In this document: one piece after another, positions 1 to 10,361 of the stretch
Layout: each line of letters starts with the position of its first letter
How positions within the stretch are numbered: the first letter of the stretch is position 1
NCBI GenBank assembly: GCA_001986395.2
Contig: MQVO02000049.1
Coordinates: 62,001-126,000, forward strand
Source: Irpex lacteus
Taxonomy: Eukaryota > Basidiomycota > Agaricomycetes > Polyporales > Irpicaceae
Direction of reading: 5' to 3'
DNA: 64,000 nt
Program-made: the position numbers and the translations under genes
The notes under the pieces: generated by a model
Seen by the model: the letters and a program-made list of their open reading frames with translations, nothing else
Told to the model about the DNA's origin: nothing
Databases searched by the model: none

Positions 1-207
1 CTGTCATCGCTATGCGTGTTTGCAGAGTCTGAACGTGGTCGTGGACGCGTGTCAGGTGAGACTGTCGTTGGTGTTGTGTCATTGTCGCAGTGGTTGCTCA
101 ACTCCTCGCAGAATGGTTCGGAACCTCGGAAGCATTAATGCTGTCCCCAAACACCTCAGACACAACCTCTGATCTAGCATCACTCTAGCCCCATAAGCTT
201 GCACAAA
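1..207 (-). pseudogene. Plavaka transposase 5' fragment, inverted copy
   Basis: This stretch is the reverse complement of about 42,696-42,903, where the same sequence leads into a Plavaka-type transposase pseudogene. I saw no mismatch by eye. On the minus strand it encodes the Ser/Asp-rich N-terminal part of that protein and would continue beyond the left window edge. The first ~170 bases are transposase-related. Bases ~172-207 are the 3' end of a Copia pol gene, which is shared with 36.67 kb. It is a fragment, not an expressed gene. Confidence 0.7.
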
Positions 208-570
208 TGGAAGTTTTACAGGAGTCAAAGCCTGTCAAGAGATCTGCTGGCATCTCGGCTGTGGGATAGTACACAGGTTGAATCATGCCTTCACCAACCT
301 TCTCCTTCAGCCAATACAACCGCAAATCGATGTGCTTCACCCTAGAGAACTTCTCCGGGTTTTTAGCAACAGCAATCGCAGAGTTGTTGTCCACAAAGAT
401 GGTATACCATAGTCTGCATCTGAATAGATGCAGAACAGCTCTGGTTTTGACAAGTCAGGACTGTAAGTGAACTGTTTGAAGGCATCAATGTGCTTCGCCC
501 TAGAGAACTTCTCCGGGGTTTTGGCAACAGCAATCACAGAGTTATTGTCCACAAAGATGGTAGTCAATAT
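185..570 (-). pseudogene. Scrambled Copia RNase H fragments
   Basis: The minus strand encodes pieces of the C-terminal RNase H part of a Copia polyprotein: the DNNSAIAVAKNPEKFSRVKH block and the following LRLYWLKEKVGEG block. They appear twice and out of order, with a KPELFCIYSDAD block between them that normally lies upstream. The matching intact order is at 34,400-34,900. The bases from about 301 to 504 are inverted relative to the related copy at 36,811-37,013. No open frame covers the whole piece, so it is a rearranged remnant. Confidence 0.75.
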
Positions 571-1978
571 TTTGCTAGTTGCTCATCTCAGTCTGCAGTC
601 CTTACGTTTTAGATCATTGTTTGGTCGAGTTAAGCTCCAAAACTAAGTTTTTGAGCCCATTTTAGACTCTATTTGAGTTCTCTCTCATTTCTCCTACATC
701 ACTCGCCACATCTACATGCTCTTCAAACCCTTCACTTTCAACTGCCCAATAACCTCAGCCCCTTGTGGTATTGATCAAAATCAAAAGTCATCAACTTTCA
801 GAAACATTCTTGTTTCTTAACTGTCAACATCTCTGACACTTGTATGATTGCTAATAATTGTATCAGTGCAAATGCAAATGCTACATTAAGTTGAAACGGC
901 AATGAGTCTCTGCTTAAAAGGCAGATGTCATTATATAATACTATAAGAATGGTAGAAGCAATAATTTTCTCAAACAGTTTGAACTCTGAGCACTAAAACT
1001 GATTTACCAAAAGGTAATCTAAATCAAATGTATTTTTACTTAGTATAAACTATATATACATATATTAAAGCACTATGCCAGTCCTCTGTAAAACTTGCAA
1101 AGTGCACAAATTGGATTTAACTGTGCAAAAAATTGAAAGAAGTATGAAAGATGGAAAATTTTTTGTGTATCTCAAGTGGTCAGATTATAAACCAATTGTG
1201 TAATTAAAAATTATACTTTGAATTTGAAATTATCAGCCAAAACAGAAAGCAAAACTATATATATATTGATTTTTATGTTTCCATATGTTTTCATATATTT
1301 CATATATTCTCATATGTTTATGACATATGATTGATCTCAAAAAGGGAGAAAATTGTAGGAAAGCGCCCAAACATGTGCTTAGTCCATACTATTACTTCTT
1401 TAGACGTTATGATTGGCTAGAAACTATTATTTTCATGATGTGGCCACTTTAAAACTTTGAATCGGATGTAGATCCTGTAACACTATTAACTACTATTTTG
1501 GGCTATGTTATGATGGCACTATGTATTTTGATCTATGTTCACATAATAAAACTCTATAACATAGTGCAGGACAATAAAACATGCATATACTTCTCAAAAA
1601 CATGCTCTCTGGCTTATATGCCTCTAGCAGCATAGTTTTTTGCACATGTAATGGTGATTACACTTTTACATGGCCAGGTGCCGTCCTGCTGGTGCCTATC
1701 CATGTAAAAGTGCAATAATGGTTAGGTGAACACATGAAGGTCACAGGATTTAATTTTTTGAGTTGGTTTCTCATTTATTTCACAGTTGGCCCAATTCATT
1801 TTGTAAAAATCATAAAATCACAATACAATTGCTCACACATCCTGGAACATTTTTCATAACTATATATCCATCAATGATTGCTCTGCATCAATTGTTCGCA
1901 ATTTCTGAGGTTCAAAGAAGTCTTGTTCCAGTGCGAGCTAGTGCTTTGGACAACTCTGAAAGTAACGTAAATGATTCC
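502..1978. repeat. 1,477-bp direct duplication, copy 1
   Basis: This segment matches 37,011-38,487 at a constant offset of 36,509, and I found no difference in the lines compared. It starts in Copia RNase H sequence and continues through a Copia LTR end and primer-binding-like bases (about 575-660). It then covers about 1.1 kb of AT-rich non-coding DNA and the first 85 bases of the GATTCCTGAG repeat family. No gene was seen in it. The short open frame at 1763-2032 is in repeat sequence. Confidence 0.9.
1661..1712. repeat. Imperfect hairpin in AT-rich repeat
   Basis: The arms CACTTTTACATGG (1661-1673) and CCATGTAAAAGTG (1700-1712) are exact reverse complements. The inner bases contain GGTGCC twice around a short loop. 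The same hairpin recurs in the duplicate near 38,170-38,221. It resembles the GGCGCC hairpins found in other repeats at 23.6, 40.97 and 46.4 kb. Confidence 0.7.
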
Positions 1979-2230
1979 TCAGCGTACAATTCTGCCAATA
2001 CCTTGGGTAATAAATTCATTATTTGCTTGTAGTTGGATGCTTTTTTCATGCCAAACAGTTTGCAATTTTTGCGGATTCCACCACACGTTCAATCCACACA
2101 AGAATTATATCAGATTATTGCCCTTTAGAAGACCTTTTGAATGATTCAACTTTCATATCAAAAGGTGAAGATTTGAGGAAGTTATGAGCTGAATCGCTTT
2201 GAATGACAACCTGAGATTTCAAACACCGCT
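1894..2230 (+). repeat. GATTCCTGAG-family repeat, partial copy A
   Basis: It begins with a degenerate end motif (CAATTTCTGAGG) and follows the same sequence as the copies at 2754-3009, 25.45 kb (reversed) and 47.5 kb (reversed). Shared blocks include the GTGCGAGCTAGTGCTTTGGA block and the AAAAGGTGAAGATTTGAGG block. Homology stops at about 2230 and seems to resume at about 2716. The intervening 2231-2715 is therefore probably an insertion. No coding function. Confidence 0.75.
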
Positions 2231-2715
2231 TGTCCCTATCCAGTGATCATAGCCATAATCACTCCCATAGACGATCACAACTATGATGGCATGGGCGTAA
2301 GGCTGATATTGTAGAAAATGCCGCAGGAGGTTGAGGACCATGTTGAAGATGCCAATTGGTGTTGCGGTGATGGTGTCCTTCACGTTGTCGCAGACAAAAA
2401 GATCCTTGACAAGAAGAAGTGGTATCAAGTGGCTTTTGACATGTAGGTGAATTTGCCATAGCTATCTGAAGTCTATGAGACCATAGTTGGTGTCAATTCC
2501 GAGTCTGCAATCCGAAGTTGAAACATATCTGCTAATAAGCTGAGCCTCCTGACTAGTATACACTTTGATACGACTATGTAACTCTTGGCCGATGCTTTGA
2601 ATCGAGAGTTTGCGTGTGAGTGCAGCAGAGATTTTGAACTGGAAGAAGATGCAACCAAGCAGAATAGAAGATATCACGGTGAAGAGTTCTGCATAGTCGA
2701 ACACGGTGACACTGT
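2231..2715 (-). other. 485-bp insertion with minus-strand coding-like sequence
   Basis: This block interrupts repeat copy A, because the flanking repeat sequence resumes with CTCAAGCATGTAGTA at about 2718. Its minus strand has two consecutive open stretches (about 2704-2462 and 2428-2219) that look like ordinary protein sequence but match no family I recognise. No start, intact frame or terminal repeat could be supported. It may be a captured exon or a transposon fragment. Confidence 0.35.
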
Positions 2716-2753
2716 AAGCAGCTCAAGCATGTAGTACTAGACTCCGTAGATGT

Positions 2754-3009
2754 GTTTCACAATTCCTGAGGTATGAAGAAGAATCGTTCCAGTGCGAGCT
2801 AGCGCTTTGGACAACTGCAACATGTAACGTGAGTGGTTCCTCAGTGTCTAATTCTACCAATACAGCGGGTGACAAATCATTAGCTTTTGCTTGTAGTTGG
2901 GCGTTTTTTTGATGTCAAACAGTTTTCGATTTTTGCAGAAACCATCACACATTCAATCTACAGACAAGCTACATTAGATTATAGTCCTAGAAAAAACCTT
3001 TCCAACCGT
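2754..3009 (+). repeat. GATTCCTGAG-family repeat copy B, left part
   Basis: It starts with CACAATTCCTGAGG and matches the same family as 1894-2230 and the reversed copies ending at 25,453 and 47,509. It is cut at 3009 by the Gypsy element and continues at 21,115. The bases around the join (CCAACCGT then CCAACTTTC) read like the uninterrupted copy near 47,255, which confirms the insertion point. Confidence 0.85.
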
Positions 3010-4013
3010 TGTAACGCCATTACTTTGTAATGTGTTAGTTACATGCATAAGACTTGTTACTAGACTTCACAGACTTAGCAGAGGTATTCGACATCACCTA
3101 CGCTCAAGGTAGTACTGAGGCTATGCACGATTACGCAGTATGACACGCTTACTCCGCAAGCCCCACAAGCCCCGCAGATGCATCAGCTTGACCTATGAGT
3201 CGTTCGGAGCCTATGACACAGTAGTGGAGCCAGTCTCCACAAGCTTACTGCATAGTGGATACCACGCTCCCCGCATCGGAGCATATTGCACAGTCAGTCC
3301 CCGCTTACCCCGCAGTCTCCACGCAGTTATGTGACTCATACCGACTGTGCATTACGCAGTCATGGCCATTTTAGATACAGCTCCACGAGATCCGACAAGT
3401 AGCTACATGACCTCCTGTACATATAAATAGAGGGGCACTTTCACCCCAAGAATGCATGCAACCTTTACCGATCTAGTCAAGTAGGAAACAGTCAGTCGTA
3501 CGTTAACGCATATAGCTTAGGCGTAACTCCACGAGCGGGTTAGCCTTTCAGAGCTCCTTGGTTGACTTGGTAGCTATCACGTAAGTAGGCACTCATCAGG
3601 CGCACAAGAGCTGCGAAGGGAGCTGTCTATTACGCTGCTAGTATCAAGTTACTCGTGAGGATTCAGCCGTATTCGATTTCGTACCAAGTATCGTATTCGT
3701 ATTAGTCTAGGTCAGTCAAGGATAGGTTATTCTCTTACTTCTTACTCTCTCACTCTACTCTCTACTCTCTACTCTCTCAACTCCAACCCACCATTCTATA
3801 GTCTATAGTTCCTGTCTAACAATCTTTCACTCCCCAACACGAACGACCGGGATAGATCGACCTAACGTCTGGTCCATTGACTCTCGGCAGAACGAGATAA
3901 GGCTTGTGTATCGTAGACTGTACTCTGACCTTCGTGTCTGACACTTACCGCGTCTTAGTCTTCTTACGTATCCCAGGCCGCCGCACTTGCTATCTCATTT
4001 TCTGATCTCGACA
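3010..4013 (+). repeat. Gypsy 5' LTR
   Basis: Line-by-line comparison with 20,111-21,114 at offset 17,101 shows no difference. It starts TG and ends CA. The open frame at 3140-3334 recurs in the other LTR and is not considered a gene. A TATA-like box lies at 3421-3430 and a pyrimidine-rich CTCTACTCT tract at about 3745-3780. Confidence 0.95.
3421..3430 (+). promoter_or_regulatory. TATA-like box of the Gypsy LTR
   Basis: ATATAAATAG lies 410 bases into the LTR, a plausible position for the U3/R boundary. The transcript would start roughly 30 bases downstream. The same box is at 20,522-20,531 in the 3' LTR. Confidence 0.5.
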
Positions 4014-4015
4014 TC

Positions 4016-4032
4016 TGGAGCCCACCGCGAGG
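4016..4032 (+). other. Candidate primer-binding site
   Basis: TGGAGCCCACCGCGAGG begins two bases after the 5' LTR. It starts with TGG, as expected for pairing to the CCA end of a tRNA. The tRNA species was not identified. Confidence 0.5.
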
Positions 4033-4085
4033 GGGGGGAAGATTACAGTTAAGGAAATCGTAGACTCAACCAGGTTAACTTGTGT

Positions 4086-6016
4086 ATGGGTAGTGAAAGT
4101 TCACTCTCATTATCAAGTCCACCATCAACAATCTCAACACCAACCACTCCCACGTCTAGGTCATCGTTGCCCACCATGGCGGCGGTACCACCACTATCAG
4201 TCACCGACATGCCTTTCCTAGGAATGAAAGGAGCACCCAAGAAGTTCAAAGGAAAGTCAGCCGATGTTGATATCTTTCTCCGACACTATGAGCGAATGAT
4301 CCCAAAGTATAACCTGACCACTGATAAGGAACAGGTTGAGAACATTACGCAGTACTGCTCTAAGGCTGTACGCCAGTTTATGGAAGGACTTAGTAGTTAC
4401 CGAACTCCGAACTGGACTCAGTTTGCTAAGGACTTGCGTAAGTTCTACGAAGCTGACAAGGATTCGCGCCGATACAAGGTGCGAGACTTGGAAAACTTTG
4501 TGATCACTAGCCGAGCGAAGGAACCATTTGCCAACCAAGCAGCATGGATGAAGTATAACCGTGAGTTTATTCGTATTTCAGGATGGCTTGAGGCCAAAGG
4601 CAAGATCGATAAAGAGGAGCGAGCGATTTATTTCTGGAAAGGAATTCCTCGTCGTTTCCGAGACCGTATTGAGCTTCGCCTCATGAGTTCCAAGCCTAAT
4701 CACGATTTAGACACACCCTTTGACATTGCTGATGTTGTCAAAGCAGCAGAAACCCTACTCAAGCGAGATCGTTTCGATAATGATAGATTGCCCTCTGATT
4801 CTGAAGACAGTGAGTCCGACACCTCTGATTCATCATCTGACTCCGAAAGCGAGAGCAGTGATGATGAGAAAGTCAAAGTAACTGTAAAGAAGAAGCTTAA
4901 GAAAGCGCACTCTAAGGAAAAGGAGAAGCCGGTTCGTAAGACTCGATTTCGCCTCCCAAAGAAGTCGCATTCTGTAAGTTCATCAGAGTCTGAAAGTGAT
5001 GACGAGTCGCATAAGTCCAAGTCAGGATCTAGTTCACCAGCAAAAGGAAGTAAAACTCCAAGCGAGGATGACTTTGAGCACCTAATCTCTAGGCTTAGCA
5101 AAATGAGCATCCAAGATCCTGAATATGCCACCGTATACTTCAAGGCCTATCGTATTGATCCGATCATCAAAGAGTTAGTACCGACACCCAGCGAGCAGCG
5201 TCGTATATCACCCACGACCTCTGTCTCTGCCCCACGCGAACGTCAGAGCTTTGAACGTGAACCTCCACCGCATATGTCAGGTGGATTCTCCACTCAGAAC
5301 TGTTTCGGTTGCGGAAAGCAAGGCCATTCAATGAGATTCTGTCCAGACCTTAGAGATCTAGCCAACAAAGGAGTTATTCGTTATGGACCTAACAACCAAT
5401 GGGTTATGAGCAATGGCTCTTCCATTCGTCGTAATTTCCTTGGCGAACCTTTGACCGAAGCCATAGAAAGGCTACAAAGCTCTAGCAATCTTATTACCAT
5501 TGATGACCAGCCAGCCGAAGCCGACCTGACAGATGATGAGGTTTACGCTATACAGCATGACCAGAACCCTTATAGCTTCTTCAAGGGAGATATCGAATAT
5601 GAGGACCCAGACATGGCCGTATACCCAGTAGAGTCATCCGACATGCGCATGAAAGCCAAGCGAGATAGGTTTCAAGGAGTAGTACCTCCACCACTTCGCA
5701 AAGATTCAGGTGCACGCTTCAAGGATAAGCAGAATCCAAACAAGGAGAATGTAGATCCTAAGTTCAAGCCTACGCCAAAGCCAGTCCCAGTTCCAGTCCC
5801 AGTTCGCCCTCATGAGGAAGACGTAAGGATGTTTGACCCCGATAACGATAGCGATATCGAAGAAGACATACCGCTCTCTCGTAAGAACGCCCAACGAAAG
5901 CCGCCACTGGGTATCCGGCACGACCAGTTCAAGCCGAAGCCAGCGTCTAATCCTGCACCACGTGATGAACCAGCTAAGCGTCAGCCTCGCCAGTCGGAGA
6001 TTCAAAGCCACGTCAA
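4086..6016 (+). CDS. gag: Gypsy gag, 5' part, interrupted by the hAT
   Basis: The frame starts at the ATG at 4086; the TTG six bases earlier is not needed. It gives a ~640-residue Gag: a low-complexity Ser/Thr/Pro start, a helical capsid-like region (about residues 40-240) and an acidic Ser/Asp/Glu stretch. Next come a CX2CX4HX4C zinc knuckle (5299-5346, CFGCGKQGHSMRFC) and a Pro/Lys-rich tail. The natural frame continues across the hAT target site. Codons 6009-6016 are repeated at 10,354-10,361, and reading on from 10,354 keeps the frame, so the insertion broke a previously open gag-protease gene. The 40 codons read into the hAT up to 6128 are an artefact. Confidence 0.9.
6009..6016. repeat. 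hAT target-site duplication, left
   Basis: CACGTCAA directly precedes the left hAT terminus TAGTGAA and is repeated exactly at 10,354-10,361. Eight bases is the normal hAT duplication length. Confidence 0.95.
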
Positions 6017-6047
6017 TAGTGAAAGGCAAGGGTCACGGTACCCCTCA

Positions 6048-6092
6048 GGGGTTGGGGGTAAGGGTTGCAGGGGTGAGGGTGAGGGTGAAGTC
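6048..6092 (+). repeat. G-rich subterminal repeats, left hAT end
   Basis: Runs of three to five G are spaced by two to six bases, ending in tandem GAGGGT units. A similar array of GAGGGT units in the same direction is at about 10,262-10,320. Subterminal repeats are usual transposase-binding sites in hAT elements. This array also fits a G-quadruplex pattern. Confidence 0.6.
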
Positions 6093-6136
6093 ACTAGAAC
6101 CCGTCGATTATATCATAACCCTTGGTGACCCCTACC

Positions 6137-6144
6137 TATAAAAG
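6137..6144 (+). promoter_or_regulatory. TATA box within hAT
   Basis: TATAAAAG lies 174 bases upstream of the ATG of the small hAT-borne gene and inside the left subterminal region. It probably drives that gene. Confidence 0.45.
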
Positions 6145-6157
6145 CCTCTGTAGTGTA

Positions 6158-6229
6158 GGCGTTAGTATGTAGTGCATCGATTTTATATTTTTAGTGATTT
6201 GTAACCGGGTTCGATTCCTGTATGTGCCA
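6158..6229 (+). other. Degenerate tRNA-like sequence
   Basis: A perfect Pol III B-box consensus (GGTTCGATTCC, 6208-6218) is followed by TGTATGTGCCA, like the T-arm and acceptor end of a tRNA. A weak A-box-like stretch lies about 45 bases upstream. The anticodon arm is not convincing and the acceptor stem pairs only partly. It is probably a tRNA relic rather than a working tRNA gene. Confidence 0.3.
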
Positions 6230-6317
6230 CTTTATTTGTAGCATCACTCCGAAATCGCGCAAGCTGTATCTTTGATAGTATAATTAACTGATACACTCTT
6301 GCCAATCTACTCTCACC

Positions 6318-6808
6318 ATGGCATCACAAATACGCTACCTCGAGAGAACGATAGCAAGCTTCCGAGACTTGATACACGACCTTGAAAACCAACTAGCGGA
6401 GAAGGAAGAACGGCTCACAGCTATCACCGAGGAATTAAAAGCTATGCAGACGAGGATTGGGGAGTTAATCTCAGAGGTTGAAGTGCAGAGAGATGTAAGT
6501 TCATCTCGTCTCGAAATGATTCCAACCTTGAGCTAATCATTTTAGTATAGGCTCCTAACGGAATGGACTTCGTCTCCTTTGGGCCGGCGACCGCATCCGT
6601 TATCGAGAGATATAACCTATCGCCTCGAATCTATGGTGATCTTCACGGATGCTTGAAGGATGTACCACACGAAGATTGGTTTTGGAATATATTGAGTAAT
6701 AATAACATCGAGTATGATGAGGCTCGAAGTATTGTAGAGGCTATGCATCTTGATACAGGCATAGTCTTCGACGAGAACACATGTTTACACACTTTTGGAG
6801 AGAACTAG
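6318..6808 (+). CDS. Unrecognised coiled-coil protein carried by hAT
   Basis: Two exons (6318-6494 and 6551-6808) join in frame across a canonical 56-bp intron (GTAAGT...TATAG), giving 144 residues. The nearby acceptor at 6545 would shift the frame. Residues 1-59 form a heptad-rich coiled coil rich in Glu, Leu and Lys. Residues 60-144 are a compact region with several Trp, Tyr and His residues and no motif I recognise. It lies between the left hAT terminus and the transposase, on the same strand, with a TATA box upstream. Its position inside the terminal repeats makes it cargo or an accessory factor of the element. The function is unknown. Confidence 0.75.
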
Positions 6809-7052
6809 GAGGGGAGACGAGCAATTATATAGTTATAACTGTATCTGATGCACTGTATATACATGTACTATGCAGCAAAACTCGTATACAGTGAGGGATA
6901 AGAGCAAGATGATCAACCCGCTGGTCCAGATTAAAATTTGCGCCAGCCGCGCAAAATACCCCCTTTCCCCTCGATCGCACGGTCTCCTCCGTACGTCCTC
7001 CTCCCTTTCTACTTCTCCCCCCTTCACAGCCTCAGAAGCTTGATTCCTACCC
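6809..7052. other. Spacer between the two hAT genes
   Basis: This stretch of 244 bases holds the 3' end of the small gene and the putative promoter of the transposase. It includes a C/T-rich run just before the transposase ATG, as is common in basidiomycete promoters. No other gene was seen. Confidence 0.4.
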
Positions 7053-10000
7053 ATGGCGAAAGGCTCGAAGCGAAAGCGTAGCGGATCATCGAAGACCGCG
7101 CCTGCTCGTGCACCGAAGGCTTCCAAGACGTCCGCGACCGTCAGTGCAGCGTCGTCGTCACAGCGAGCCGGGTCCAGTGGTAGTACACCTATTCGTCGCA
7201 GTGCGTCCGTCGAGGAGGTTCCTGATGAGGACGAGTTGTCGAGCCGGGGATCTGTGCATACGGTGTCAAGCGACGACGAAGTTGAACCTGAGAGTGCGGA
7301 AGATGAGCTCGGTACGTACACCCCTAATGTGACATATCTGTACTTACCTTGTACAACCCATAGCTCGTCTCCAAGACAAATGGAACTCCCCGGTGTACGC
7401 ATTCTTCCGTCCAGAGGTCACTGTCCTTGCCGAGGGTAAACGTCGTGCACACGTCTTCACATGCGGAGGACTCACCTGTACCAAAACAATCACTCGGTAC
7501 CTCGACACTGGTGATGCAACTTCAACTAATAACCTGCGAAATCATGTAAAGGCCTGTAAGTGTTGGGGCGAGGAAGTTCTAGAGAAAACGAAGGGGATGA
7601 CGGCAAAGGAAGCTCGTCTTTGCATTCAAAACACCCCCCGTGCCGGCTCCATTACGGCTGCTTTTGCGCGCGTTGGTAAGAAGCAGGTTACGTTCTCTAC
7701 CCGCCAGCATACTAAAGCAGAGGCACGGTGAGTGTCTTGATTGTATTATGAGAGAACCAGAGTAAACCACTTACATTCGTATCAGCGCCGAGATCGTCCG
7801 TTGGGTCAGCGAGAACAAACGTCCGTTTGACGTTGTGACAGACCGCGGCTTTGTTAAATTGATGAAGACAGGTCGCCCGTCGTATGCGTTGCCGTCGCCG
7901 ACGACCGTGTCACGGGATGTAAAGCGAGTATTCACGCGTGTGCGCCAGCGCGTTGCAAATATGCTTAGGGTAAGTAAGATGCTAGTGCTAGTAACGATGT
8001 ATTGATACTCACCTGTGTATAGGAGCACGAAGGCCGTTTGAGTTTTGCCACAGATACGTGGACGTCCCCGAACCACCGTGCATTCATGGCGATCACGGTT
8101 CACTTGATCCATGATGGGAAGCCGCTGAGTTTTTTGCTCGAGACGGTAGAGGTCGCGGACTCGCACTCTGGTATCTTGCTGTCGCGGGAGTTTGTTCGGA
8201 CTCTCGCGGAGTTCATGATTAAGGAAAAGGTAAGTTTAGTAAACGTTCGACAGAGATCAGCACTAATGATACATACCTTAATACAGCTGCTTAGTATAAC
8301 AACGGACAACGCCTCGAATAACAATACTATGGTAGATGACATTAGCCACGAGATCGAGACTTTTCCAGGGGAGGCAGCACATACCCGATGTCTCGACCAT
8401 ATTTGCCATCTGTGCGCAAAGTCCCTGCTACGGCCGTTTGATATCTCCACTGGCAAAGGAGCCCGAGACGCACGAGACGCAACCGAAGCGTCGCTTCAAG
8501 AACTGGCCAGTGGCTTGGAGTTGGAGGAGCTAGAGGCGACAGTGCTGGGCCTCAGTGAGTTGGGACTTGAAGAGGAAGAGTCGAATGTTGCGAAGCACAA
8601 GAAAGGAGGAAAGGGAAAGGGAAAGGAGATGGAGGACGAGCAAGGGCGACCAGAGGACATCGACGTGGAGGGAGAGTACGACGAGCTGTCAAAGATGTCA
8701 AGAGAGGAGCGCGACGAACTTGATGACATCGTACGACCGGTTAAGTTTGTTCTCGTTAAGGTAAGCTTTCACACACTCGAACGGAGCGCTGACACCATGG
8801 GAACTGAATACATACTGCTTACAGCTGCGTAAACTTTCGTTCGCCATTATTAATTCGTCGACCATCCTTCTGCCCGCATGGCATGAGCTCCTGCAACGTC
8901 GCAACCTTCCTGATCGTCTTATGCCGCGCGACGTCCGCACAAGATGGAACTCCACCTACTCTATGCTCCAGTTCTGCATCAAATACAAGGACGCCATCGT
9001 CGAATTTACCGGCAACATCAAACTGGGCCTACGTAAGTATGAGCTCGACGAAAACGAGTGGCAGCTGGCAGAACAGCTTTGTGACGTATTGAAGGTAAGT
9101 ACGAGTAGCTATCGTACTAGTATCCATACCATAATACAAACTCTATCGTTTAGGTTTTCTATGACGGTACGCAGTTCTTCTCTCGCGATAAGCCAATGCT
9201 CTCGGAGGTCCTGCCCGCAATGGATATTATCGACGAGGCTCTCACCAGCGCATCCGTCAACATGGACTACGAACCCGCCATCCAAGCAGCTGTGAACCTG
9301 GCAAAGAAGACGATGAACAGATACTACGGAAAGTCGGACGACTCGGAAACTTATCGAATTGCCATGAGTATGTACTACGCAATCACTCTGATTTCACGGC
9401 CAGCTAACTCTTGCCTGTAGTACTCGATCCTAATCACAAGTTATCGTATTTTGAAGATGCCGGATGGTCCAACGAGTGGATTGAGACGGCCAAAACGATC
9501 GCTCGCGAAGAGTTCGATCGACACTATGCGAAGGCTGGGGCTACGGAGTCTGAGGATGATGCCGAACCTGTGGCGTCCACGTCTCAAAATGATAACGAGG
9601 TACGTTAAGAATTTCATCGTTTCCTCTAATTCAGATCCACTAAACGACAGTACACGCATGCTAAGCCGGTCAATATGTTCGACAAAATACGGCAGAAGCG
9701 TCGTCTCGCAGCTGCAAAGAAGGCAAGGACGGGCGGTTCTGTCGATGAATTTGACAGATTCCTCAGCACGCCTCCGGAGCCTGTTGAGGATCCGATCGCC
9801 TGGTGGTACGAGCGACGCACAATGTATCCTCGGCTATCGAGGATGGCGCTCGATTACCTTGCGATTCCGGGTAAGTCACACTCTTCACCGCGACTAGAAC
9901 TACTAATCTAATATGTTTTACTTGCAAAGCCACGTCTGTATCTGTCGAGCGGGTCTTCAGCCAAGGCCGCATACTCCTCAACCACGTACGCAATCGTCTT

Positions 10001-10162
10001 TCGGCTGAGTCTACTCGGGCACTGCTGTGTTTGGGTGAGTGGAGCAAAATGGGCCTCGTTGATGACAAGGATGTTCTGGCTGTAACAGAGACCCCTGAGG
10101 AAGATGGGAATGAGACTGTAGAGGATGTGAAAAGCGGTTGGGATCGTATAAATGCTTCATAA
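7053..10162 (+). CDS. hAT transposase, ten exons
   Basis: Exons are 7053-7311, 7364-7727, 7786-7969, 8023-8229, 8287-8760, 8825-9094, 9154-9367, 9421-9599, 9651-9870 and 9930-10162. They sum to 2,604 nt, or 867 residues with no stop. All introns are GT-AG and 50-65 bp. Domains in order: a basic Ser-rich N-terminus, a BED-type zinc finger (about residues 86-160, CGGLTC...HVKAC) and an RNase H-like core with Asp280 (ATDTW) and Asp345 (TTDNAS). Then come a CX2H pair (Cys373, His376), an acidic insertion rich in Glu/Lys, and the C-terminal hATC dimerisation region (SVERVFSQGRILLNHVRNRL). It would cut and paste the element in the nucleus. Nothing essential appears missing. Confidence 0.95.
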
Positions 10163-10336
10163 ATGTATTATCCAACTTATATGTGCACTATATTATCACT
10201 GTTACCCTTCACACCCTAAGGGTTAACCCTTCCAAGGGTGCCAACCCGCAGAACCCCTGGGAAACCCGCCACCCTTTGTGAGGGTGGGGGTTTTGGAGGG
10301 TGAGGGTGAGGGTGAATACCTGATGAGGGGGGGTTT
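10163..10336. other. Right subterminal region of hAT
   Basis: This is non-coding. It has many copies of ACCCT/AGGGT on both strands (for example 10,203-10,235), then a G-rich array of GAGGGT units. These are probable transposase-binding repeats. The terminal inverted repeat follows at 10,337-10,353. Confidence 0.5.
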
Positions 10337-10353
10337 ACCCTTGCAATTCACTA

Positions 10354-10361
10354 CACGTCAA
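10354..10361. repeat. hAT target-site duplication, right
   Basis: CACGTCAA directly follows the right hAT terminus and matches 6009-6016 exactly. Confidence 0.95.

Larger units (their letters stand above)
6017..10353 (+). mobile_element. Complete hAT DNA transposon
   Basis: The left end TAGTGAAAGGCAAGGGT (6017-6033) and the reverse complement of the right end, TAGTGAATTGCAAGGGT, agree at 15 of 17 positions. Perfect CACGTCAA duplications flank them. Inside are a two-exon gene (6318-6808) and a ten-exon transposase (7053-10162), both on the plus strand. G-rich repeated GAGGGT units lie near both ends. Because introns are still present, the element must have jumped into the Gypsy as DNA after that Gypsy integrated. 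All parts needed for autonomous movement appear intact. Confidence 0.95.

Noticed and set aside
3140..3334. Open frame repeated in both Gypsy LTRs
   Set aside because: It is in LTR sequence, has no recognisable protein features, and its identity at 20,241-20,435 only reflects LTR identity.
4700..5143. 147-codon minus-strand frame, Ser/Leu-rich
   Set aside because: It is the complement of the acidic Ser/Asp/Glu codons of gag and has no independent support.
6158..6229. Functional tRNA gene
   Set aside because: Only the B-box and 3' end look right. The anticodon arm and acceptor pairing fail by hand, so it is kept only as tRNA-like.
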